Assembly: GCA_030615975.1 (NCBI GenBank)
Contig: JAUWYH010000025.1
Span: forward strand, 1 to 11,918
Direction: 5' to 3'
Source of the DNA: Candidatus Aminicenantota bacterium
GTDB lineage: Bacteria > Acidobacteriota > Aminicenantia > Aminicenantales > Aminicenantaceae
Length of the DNA stretch: 11,918 bases
Of this stretch, positions 7,301 through 11,918 are shown in pieces. Within the stretch, counting starts at the first letter, position 1; each line of letters starts with the position of its first letter. Below the pieces are notes generated by a model. That model was not told the DNA's origin, made no database searches, and saw nothing but the letters and a program-made list of their open reading frames with translations. The position numbers and the translations under genes are program-made.

Positions 7301-7474
7301 CATAGAGTCTCCAGGGCCGCGTCATTGTTTTTCTATGTACTAAAATTTTGCGATTTTTCTTCACTTTTTGAAAGATCAGGTATATTTTTATCCCAAAATT
7401 CGCATATTTTCCTCAAAATAAGAAAAAGAAAACGGGAAATTTGCGACTTTGACGCAGGCCTTATAGAGTCTCTG
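7301..7474. repeat. Imperfect ~25-bp inverted repeat flanking a 125-bp AT-rich spacer
   Basis: The right arm (7450-7474) begins TGACGCAGGCC and ends AGAGTCTCTG. The left arm (7301-7324), read on the minus strand, begins TGACGCGGCC and ends AGACTCTATG. By eye the arms agree at about 19 of 24 aligned positions with one single-base gap. In addition, the ten bases ATAGAGTCTC occur as a direct repeat at 7302-7311 and 7463-7472. The GC-rich parts of the arms stand out from the surrounding AT-rich DNA. The right arm ends six bases before the -35 box of the fab operon promoter. It could be paired regulator sites or the remnant of a small mobile element; I see no target-site duplication. Confidence 0.45.
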
Positions 7475-7480
7475 ATATTA

Positions 7481-7508
7481 TTGACAAAGCAAGGTAAGAT
7501 GGTATAAT
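7481..7508 (+). promoter_or_regulatory. Consensus sigma-70-type promoter of the yceD-rpmF-plsX-fab operon
   Basis: TTGACA (7481-7486) and TATAAT (7503-7508) are both perfect hexamers, separated by 16 bases. Transcription would begin near 7515, about 25 bases before the yceD ATG, with GGGAG (7523-7527) and AAGAG (7531-7535) as possible ribosome-binding sequences. Strong, constitutive expression would fit genes for a ribosomal protein and fatty-acid synthesis. Confidence 0.85.
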
Positions 7509-7540
7509 AGGATGACTTACTCGGGAGATAAAGAGATAAA

Positions 7541-8059
7541 ATGATCATAGATATCGATAGATTACCCAGAAAAGGGTTAAAAATCCGCAAAGACTTTGAA
7601 TTCCTTAGTGTTGATCTAATCGAGGAAAACGCTGTGTTTCTTGAACCGGCTCATGCTGAACTCACCTTAAAAAAAGTTGGTGAAGAGATTGGAATAAAGG
7701 GGAAGATCAAGACACGCCTTAGCTTTACTTGTAGCCGTTGCCTTGTTCCCTTTGAATTTCCGATAGATTCCAGTTTTGACCTTGTCTGCTTTCCTGTAGA
7801 GTTCGATGTGGCTAAGGAGGAGCTGGATAGCGAAGATATAAATAAATTATTTTATTACAGCCGCAAGATAGACCTTAACGAGGTGATTTTGGAACAATTA
7901 AATCTGACATTTCCAATCAAACCTTTATGTTCTGAAGATTGTCAGGGTATATGTCCTGTTTGTGGGAAAATCATAAAGAATGGCGAGTGTTCTTGTGTGA
8001 GGAACGATTCTGATCCTCGCCTCGAGAAACTCAAGATGTTCATAAAAGATAAAAGATAA
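7541..8059 (+). CDS. yceD: DUF177/YceD family protein with two cysteine clusters
   Basis: This family is found next to rpmF in most bacteria. In plants and E. coli members have been linked to 23S rRNA accumulation, so a ribosome-biogenesis role is likely here. The 172-residue protein has a typical N-terminal beta region, then FTCSRCLVPFEFP (C64, C67), an acidic middle (KEELDSEDINK), and a second cluster with C130, C134, C138, C141, C150 and C152, around LCSEDCQGICPVCGK. The cysteine pattern suggests bound zinc; that is inference. It is the first gene after a consensus promoter. Its TAA is directly followed by the rpmF ATG, the conserved arrangement that identifies it. Confidence 0.9.
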   Translation: MIIDIDRLPRKGLKIRKDFEFLSVDLIEENAVFLEPAHAELTLKKVGEEIGIKGKIKTRLSFTCSRCLVPFEFPIDSSFDLVCFPVEFDVAKEELDSEDINKLFYYSRKIDLNEVILEQLNLTFPIKPLCSEDCQGICPVCGKIIKNGECSCVRNDSDPRLEKLKMFIKDKR

Positions 8060-8242
8060 ATGGCGAACCCAAAAAGAAGGCATTCTCATTCAAGAAAGAT
8101 GAAAAAGAGGGCACATGATGCCCTTTGTGTCCCCCCCTTGTCTTTATGTTCCAACTGCGGGAATCCAAAGCTACCGCACCGTGTTTGCCCAGAGTGTGGA
8201 TATTATAAAGGGAGGCCTGTTATTGAAGGAGCCGAAGAGTAA
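8060..8242 (+). CDS. rpmF: 50S ribosomal protein L32, zinc-binding form
   Basis: L32 is a small protein of the large ribosomal subunit. The 60-residue sequence starts MANPKRRHSHSRKMKKRAHD, the conserved basic N-terminus, and has paired cysteines CSNC (C30, C33) and CPEC (C43, C46) followed by GYYKGRPV. It is therefore the cysteine-containing, zinc-dependent form rather than the cysteine-free form. Its ATG touches the stop codon of yceD and has no Shine-Dalgarno of its own, because the preceding bases are A-rich. Translation probably depends on coupling to yceD. plsX follows 17 bases later. Confidence 0.96.
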   Translation: MANPKRRHSHSRKMKKRAHDALCVPPLSLCSNCGNPKLPHRVCPECGYYKGRPVIEGAEE

Positions 8243-8259
8243 GAATATGAGAGGGTTAC

Positions 8260-9273
8260 ATGAAGATCGCTGTTGACGCGATGGGAGGAGATTTTGGGCC
8301 CAGGGGCATAGTGGAAGGAGCCGTTAGAGCATCTCATGAGTATCAGATTGAAATCCTCCTTGTCGGTGTAGAAGAACTTATCAAGAGAGAGTTTGAGAGA
8401 GTCTCCCCTTCCAAGGCAAGAATCACTATCGTTAATGCCTCTGAAGCCATTGGTATGGGCGAAGGGATCTTTTCTTTTAGAAAGAAAAGGATGTCCTCCA
8501 TTCGAATCGGAACTCAATTGGTAAAAGACGGCCAGGCAGAGGCTTTTGTGAGCACCGGAAACACAGCTGCAGTCGTTTACATCTCGAGAAAAGTTTTAGG
8601 AAATCTGAATGGAGTTGATAAGCCAGCCTTGGCCCTTCTTGTTCCAACGTTGAAAGGGATGACCCTCCTCATCGATGTAGGAGCTAATGTTGATTGTCGT
8701 CCCCATCATTTAGAGCAGTTTGCGATTATGGGCCAAATTTTTATGGAGAATATTTTAGGTTTAGAGAATCCTCGTATCGGACTGATGAGCATAGGAGAAG
8801 AGGAGACAAAAGGCAACGACCTTACCAGAGAAACCTTTGAATGGCTTCAGGTAGCTCCTCTGAATTTCATTGGCAATGTAGAAGGAAAAGATATCTATTC
8901 TGGTAAGGCAGACATCATCGTCTGTGATGGATTTACGGGGAATGTGGCTTTAAAGGTTAGCGAAGGAGTGATTGAGACATTTTTTAATATAGCTCGCAAT
9001 GAAGTCATGAAAAACATATTCTCTAAGATTGGCTTTTTTTTGATGAAAAGGAACTTAAAAAGGCTTTATAAGAAAGTTGACTATTCTGAGTATGGAGGCG
9101 CTCATCTCCTCGGATTGAGAGGCGTTTGTATCATCGGCCATGGGCGCTCCAGCCCTAATGCAGTAAAGAACGCTGTAAGATTAGCCAGAACTTTTGTGAA
9201 GAGCAAGGTTCAGGAAAAGATTCAAAATGAAATAGTTCGCTTTTCACATGGGCTTGATGAAATGAAGATTTAA
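8260..9273 (+). CDS. plsX: Phosphate acyltransferase PlsX
   Basis: PlsX converts acyl-ACP and phosphate into acyl-phosphate, which PlsY uses to acylate glycerol-3-phosphate. It is the first committed branch from fatty-acid synthesis to phospholipids and acts at the inner face of the membrane. The 337 residues carry the family landmarks in order: MKIAVDAMGGDFGP at the start, FVSTGNTAAVV near 92-102, LIDVGANVDCRPHHLEQFA near 136-154, GEEETKGNDLTRET near 178-191, NVEGKDIYSGKADIIVCDGF near 203-222 and GGAHLLGLRGVCIIGHGRS near 277-295. GAGGG at 8251-8255 sits four bases before the ATG, closer than ideal. The rpmF-plsX linkage is widespread. fabG begins one base after its stop, so translation is likely coupled. 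Confidence 0.96.
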   Translation: MKIAVDAMGGDFGPRGIVEGAVRASHEYQIEILLVGVEELIKREFERVSPSKARITIVNASEAIGMGEGIFSFRKKRMSSIRIGTQLVKDGQAEAFVSTGNTAAVVYISRKVLGNLNGVDKPALALLVPTLKGMTLLIDVGANVDCRPHHLEQFAIMGQIFMENILGLENPRIGLMSIGEEETKGNDLTRETFEWLQVAPLNFIGNVEGKDIYSGKADIIVCDGFTGNVALKVSEGVIETFFNIARNEVMKNIFSKIGFFLMKRNLKRLYKKVDYSEYGGAHLLGLRGVCIIGHGRSSPNAVKNAVRLARTFVKSKVQEKIQNEIVRFSHGLDEMKI

Positions 9274-9274
9274 A

Positions 9275-10015
9275 ATGTTATTTTCTGAGAGAATTTCAAT
9301 TGTTACTGGAGCTTCGCAAGGGATTGGTGAGGCTATAGCCAGGGTGCTTGCCAGGGAAGGAGCGGAAGTTATTCTGGTTGATATCCAAAAGGACAAATTA
9401 GAAGAAGTTGCTCAGAGAATTAAAGGGGAAAACGGGAATGCTTCCCCTTATTGTGCAGATGTTTCTCGAATGGAAGAGGTCACTTCAGTCGTAGAGACCG
9501 TTTTGAAAGGGCGCCAGAAGGTCGACCATCTTGTCAACAATGCCGGAATAACAAGGGATAATCTGCTAATGCGGATGAGAGAGGAAGAGTGGGATGCTGT
9601 TTTAGCCGTCAACCTAAAAGGCGTTTTCAATTTCTCTAGAGCGGTGATAAGGAATATGATCGCTAATCGTTATGGCCGCATCATAAATATTTCTTCTGTC
9701 GTGGGGCTGATGGGAAATGCAGGCCAGACCAATTATTCTGCCTCAAAGGCAGGAGTTATTGGCTTGACTAAATCATTAGCCAGGGAAGTGGCTTCCCGTG
9801 GGATCACCGTCAACGCTGTTGCTCCTGGTTATGTGACCACCTCTATGACCGAGAATCTTCCTGAGGCAATCCAAAAAACCTTCCTGGAGCTTATTCCAAT
9901 GAAAAGGTTCGCTACACCTGATGAAGTCGCTCACGTTGTGAAATATCTTCTTTCTGATGAGGCTTCGTATATAACAGGTCAAGTGATAAACATAAACGGC
10001 GGAATATTTATGTAG
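9275..10015 (+). CDS. fabG: 3-oxoacyl-[acyl-carrier-protein] reductase
   Basis: FabG reduces 3-oxoacyl-ACP to 3-hydroxyacyl-ACP in each elongation round of type II fatty-acid synthesis. The 246-residue short-chain dehydrogenase has the nucleotide motif TGASQGIG (11-18), NNAG (88-91) and the catalytic set N113, S141, Y154 and K158, in VNLKGVF, NISSVVG and YSASK. VNAVAPGYVTTSM and the C-terminal ITGQVININGGIFM are typical of true FabG proteins. Two cofactor-site residues are unlike E. coli FabG: position 15 is glutamine where E. coli has the arginine that contacts the NADPH phosphate, and an aspartate (D36) ends the second strand. Both lean toward NADH. The ATG is one base after the plsX stop with no independent strong Shine-Dalgarno. 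acpP follows after 49 bases. Confidence 0.95.
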   Translation: MLFSERISIVTGASQGIGEAIARVLAREGAEVILVDIQKDKLEEVAQRIKGENGNASPYCADVSRMEEVTSVVETVLKGRQKVDHLVNNAGITRDNLLMRMREEEWDAVLAVNLKGVFNFSRAVIRNMIANRYGRIINISSVVGLMGNAGQTNYSASKAGVIGLTKSLAREVASRGITVNAVAPGYVTTSMTENLPEAIQKTFLELIPMKRFATPDEVAHVVKYLLSDEASYITGQVININGGIFM

Positions 10016-10052
10016 CTTTCATTCTATATTTTTAAGAAAAATCTAAGCAAAG

Positions 10053-10058
10053 AGGAGG
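10053..10058 (+). promoter_or_regulatory. Strong Shine-Dalgarno of acpP
   Basis: A full AGGAGG lies six bases before the acpP ATG, the best ribosome-binding site in the operon, whose other genes have weak or no sites. This suggests that ACP is translated at a higher rate than its neighbours, as expected for a carrier needed in excess. Confidence 0.8.
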
Positions 10059-10064
10059 AAAAAC

Positions 10065-10322
10065 ATGGAAAGAGAAGAACTACTGAAGAAGGTAAAAGCT
10101 ATTGTAGCCGATAAGCTGAGCATAAGCGAAGACCAAGTCACTGAAGAAGCGTCTTTTATAGATGATTTGGGTGCAGACTCCCTGGATACAGTTGAGTTGG
10201 TTATGGCTTTGGAAGATGAATTCAATATGGATATTCCTGATGAAGAAGCGGAAAAATTAACCACTGTCGGGAAGGCTATTGATTACATTTCGGCCTGTTT
10301 TTCCGATAAAGCAAATAAATAA
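10065..10322 (+). CDS. acpP: Acyl carrier protein
   Basis: ACP carries the growing acyl chain on a phosphopantetheine arm and hands it to FabG, FabF, PlsX and others. The 85-residue acidic protein contains LGADSLDTVELVMALEDEF, with the modified serine at position 39 in the invariant DSL. The helix that follows is the partner-recognition helix, and its acidic residues are present. Length and charge fit a normal ACP, with a slightly extended C-terminus. It lies between fabG and fabF, the usual order, and has the strongest ribosome-binding site in the cluster. Confidence 0.97.
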   Translation: MEREELLKKVKAIVADKLSISEDQVTEEASFIDDLGADSLDTVELVMALEDEFNMDIPDEEAEKLTTVGKAIDYISACFSDKANK

Positions 10323-10339
10323 GACATCAAAAGTTCCTG

Positions 10340-11614
10340 ATGAAAAAATCCCTCTCTTCGCCAAGAGTGTTGTCTCCGAGAAGAGTGGTTGTGACAGGGA
10401 TAGGTCCTGTTTCTCCTTTAGGAATAGGGGTTAAAACAAATTGGGAGGCCCTTATGGGAGGGGAGAGTGGTATAAGGCTTATTACCAAATTTGATGTCTC
10501 TGATTATTCTTCTAAAATCGCAGGGGAAGTGAAAAGTTTTGATCCTATCGAATTCATCGAGAAAAAAGAAGCGCGGAAGATGGACTTTTTCATCCAGTAT
10601 GCTGTGGTTGCAGCCCAGCTGGCTGTTGAAGATTCTGGGATTCGGCTCGATGCTTTGGAGGGAGATAGGTGTGGAGTCTATGTTGGCTCAGGAATTGGAG
10701 GGATTGGTTCCCTTGAAGATAATCATAAAAAACTGCTTGAGAAAGGGCCCAGTCGAGTCTCCCCCTTTTTTTTAGTCTCTACCATTATTAACGAAGCTTC
10801 AGGTCAAATATCCATAAAATATAAAGCAAAAGGTCCGAATTCAGCTACTGCCACCGCCTGCACTACTGGAACGCATGCGGTCGGCGATTCTTTTCGGATT
10901 ATTGCCAGAGGCGATGCCGATATAATGATTACGGGAGGATCTGAGGCCCCAATCACTCCTCTAGCGCTTGCGGGATTTTGTGCTATGCGGGCTCTTTCTC
11001 TAAGGAACGATGAACCCCAAAAAGCCTCACGTCCTTTTGATGCCCATCGGGATGGATTCGTTATGGCGGAGGGAGCTGGAGTTCTGATACTCGAAGAGCT
11101 GGGCGGAGCTTTGAAACGAGGAGCCAGAATATATGCAGAGATTGTCGGCTATGGCATGAGCGGAGATGCCTACCATGTCACTGCTCCATGTCTGGACGGG
11201 GAGGGAGCATATTTGGCAATGAAAAGAGCCGTTGAAGATGCGGGAGTTAATCCTGAAAGTATTCATTATATAAATGCTCATGGAACCTCGACCCCTTTTA
11301 ATGACAAAATCGAAACATTGGCCATCAAAAGATTATTCGGCACCCATGCCTCCAAGATAGGCATAAATTCGACTAAGTCGATGATGGGACATCTTTTGGG
11401 GGCAGCAGGAGGTGTAGAAGCCGGGATTACAGCCCTATGTCTTGAAAATCAGATCATGCCACCGACAATCAATTATGAAAATCCTGATCCCGAGTGTGAC
11501 CTGGATTATGTTCCAAATAAAGCCCGTCCGGCAGAAATCCATTATGCTCTGAGCAGCTCTTTTGGATTTGGCGGAACAAACGGAGTCCTTCTTTTCAAAA
11601 GATTCGAGGAATGA
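10340..11614 (+). CDS. fabF: 3-oxoacyl-ACP synthase II (beta-ketoacyl-ACP synthase II)
   Basis: FabF condenses acyl-ACP with malonyl-ACP to lengthen the chain by two carbons. The 424-residue thiolase-fold protein has the nucleophile C174 in TATACTTGTHA, H314 in NAHGTSTPFND, K346 in NSTKSMMGH and H351 in MMGHLLGAAGG, which is the Cys-His-His set plus the lysine of this family. EGAGVLILEEL and the closing SSSFGFGGTNGV are also typical. About 14 residues precede the usual RRVVVTGIG start, so it is slightly longer than most. No clear Shine-Dalgarno precedes the ATG, 17 bases after acpP, so coupling is possible; a GTG nine codons in is an alternative start. FabF rather than FabB is inferred from the cluster and the overall sequence. 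fabD and fabH are not present in this cluster. Confidence 0.95.
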   Translation: MKKSLSSPRVLSPRRVVVTGIGPVSPLGIGVKTNWEALMGGESGIRLITKFDVSDYSSKIAGEVKSFDPIEFIEKKEARKMDFFIQYAVVAAQLAVEDSGIRLDALEGDRCGVYVGSGIGGIGSLEDNHKKLLEKGPSRVSPFFLVSTIINEASGQISIKYKAKGPNSATATACTTGTHAVGDSFRIIARGDADIMITGGSEAPITPLALAGFCAMRALSLRNDEPQKASRPFDAHRDGFVMAEGAGVLILEELGGALKRGARIYAEIVGYGMSGDAYHVTAPCLDGEGAYLAMKRAVEDAGVNPESIHYINAHGTSTPFNDKIETLAIKRLFGTHASKIGINSTKSMMGHLLGAAGGVEAGITALCLENQIMPPTINYENPDPECDLDYVPNKARPAEIHYALSSSFGFGGTNGVLLFKRFEE

Positions 11615-11685
11615 TTTTTTATTTAAAGAGAATGAAGAAACAGAAGTCGATAGAAACATATCATCGGGTCATCTTTTTCAAATAA
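11611..11685 (+). CDS. Candidate 24-residue peptide overlapping the fabF stop
   Basis: An ATGA overlap (ATG 11611-11613, fabF TGA 11612-11614) opens a 24-codon basic frame, MIFYLKRMKKQKSIETYHRV and four more residues, to a TAA. GAGGA directly precedes the ATG, too close for an ideal ribosome site. It matches no family I know. In many genomes rnc follows fabF, but this does not resemble RNase III. It may be a chance frame. Confidence 0.2.
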   Translation: MIFYLKRMKKQKSIETYHRVIFFK

Positions 11686-11862
11686 AATAATTTTGTCCTA
11701 AAATCGAATAGATAAAAAATAATCTTTTCTCGCATTTATTGATGGTCAATGAAGATAAAGATATCTCAGGAAGGGTATCTTCTGTGAGATTAGCCATAAC
11801 CCAGAGGCTTGTTTTGACTCGCTTTATCGAACAAGGTGAGACAAATATAATAGGAGGTTCGA
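11615..11862 (+). other. Intergenic leader between fabF and etfB with several short inverted repeats
   Basis: This AT-rich stretch of 248 bases holds no recognisable gene. Short perfect inverted repeats are visible: GAAGATA (11751-11757) with TATCTTC (11776-11782), ATCTCA (11763-11768) with TGAGAT (11785-11790), and CTTGTT (11808-11813) with AACAAG (11830-11835). None is followed by a T run, so none looks like an intrinsic terminator of the fab operon. No convincing promoter for etfB is visible. Confidence 0.4.
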
Positions 11863-11918
11863 TTGAATATCTATGTTTTTGTCAAAAGGGTTCCTGATAC
11901 AGAGTCCAAGATAAGAGT
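11863..11918 (+). CDS. etfB: Electron transfer flavoprotein beta subunit, 5' end only
   Basis: ETF passes electrons from acyl-CoA dehydrogenases and related flavoenzymes to the respiratory chain or, in anaerobes, takes part in electron bifurcation. The 18 complete codons read NIYVFVKRVPDTESKIR after the start. This matches the highly conserved ETF-beta N-terminus, in which a strand leads to VKxVPDT and the following K. The start is TTG 11863-11865, with a perfect AGGAGG at 11852-11857 five bases upstream. No ATG fits that frame. The rest lies outside the window, and etfA would be expected next. A place after the fab cluster is compatible with acyl-CoA metabolism but proves nothing. Confidence 0.85.
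   Translation, partial: MNIYVFVKRVPDTESKIR

Larger units (their letters stand above)
7128..7540. other. 413-base divergent intergenic region between the polA and fab transcription units
   Basis: This is AT-rich DNA without a believable gene. It holds a leftward promoter at 7154-7181, a rightward promoter at 7481-7508, two overlapping TATAAT-like boxes around 7248-7259 without a good -35, and the arms of an imperfect inverted repeat at 7301-7324 and 7450-7474. Short frames exist on both strands but lack Shine-Dalgarno sequences and recognisable protein character. I saw no tRNA or riboswitch-like fold. Confidence 0.6.

Noticed and set aside
7325..7507. A 60-codon plus-strand frame upstream of yceD
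   Set aside because: It covers the -35 and -10 boxes, has no Shine-Dalgarno, and is rich in residues expected from AT-rich noncoding DNA.
7333..7590. An 85-codon minus-strand frame across the fab-operon promoter
   Set aside because: It crosses the consensus promoter and the start of yceD, lacks a ribosome-binding site and has random-looking composition.
11846..11851. Perfect TATAAT directly before the AGGAGG of etfB
   Set aside because: A start about seven bases downstream would remove the Shine-Dalgarno from the transcript, and TTGACT is 26 bases upstream, too far for a -35. Probably chance.

Overview
This window looks like a housekeeping segment of a moderately AT-rich bacterial chromosome, probably from an anaerobe. 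The gene content is a fused malic enzyme-phosphotransacetylase, a relic of a 2-oxoacid:ferredoxin oxidoreductase, an electron-transfer flavoprotein gene and an unusual long PurC. Together with a classic yceD-rpmF-plsX-fab cluster, these would fit an uncultured Acidobacteriota/Aminicenantes-like or deltaproteobacterial-grade lineage. That placement is inference from gene families and is not proven by the window. I see no transposase, phage gene, CRISPR array, tRNA or rRNA.

Left part (1-1500, minus strand). An apparently intact purC (SAICAR synthetase) starts at a GTG with an excellent Shine-Dalgarno. It sits between two damaged genes on the same strand. Upstream is debris with PurE-like segments in different frames, whose last segment overlaps the purC start. 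Downstream is the N-terminal ~45 codons of a 2-oxoacid:ferredoxin oxidoreductase alpha subunit. Its Shine-Dalgarno/ATG is out of frame because of an 8-A run, and its homology stops abruptly. At the extreme left edge there is a short hydrophobic open frame and the possible start of another minus-strand gene.

Middle (1690-7127). maeB (plus strand) encodes a malic enzyme fused to a phosphotransacetylase-like domain. It converges on polA (minus strand), a full-length DNA polymerase I with all three activities' motifs intact. polA lies downstream of a 93-residue conserved gene of unknown function. A good sigma-70-type promoter precedes that small gene and probably drives both.

Right part (7128-11918, plus strand). 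A 413-base divergent intergenic region carries back-to-back promoters and a ~25-bp imperfect inverted repeat. The rightward promoter is a consensus TTGACA-16-TATAAT. It feeds a tightly packed operon: yceD (DUF177), rpmF (L32), plsX, fabG, acpP and fabF. The operon couples rRNA/ribosome-linked genes to the start of phospholipid synthesis, the fatty-acid reductase, the acyl carrier and the condensing enzyme. fabD and fabH, often found in such clusters, are absent. After a 248-base gap the window ends in the first 18 codons of etfB (ETF beta subunit), which uses a TTG start behind a perfect AGGAGG.

I did not find a convincing undescribed system. The points most worth a second look are the gene debris around purC, the inverted repeat at the fab-operon promoter, the unknown polA-linked gene, and the cofactor-site residues of FabG.
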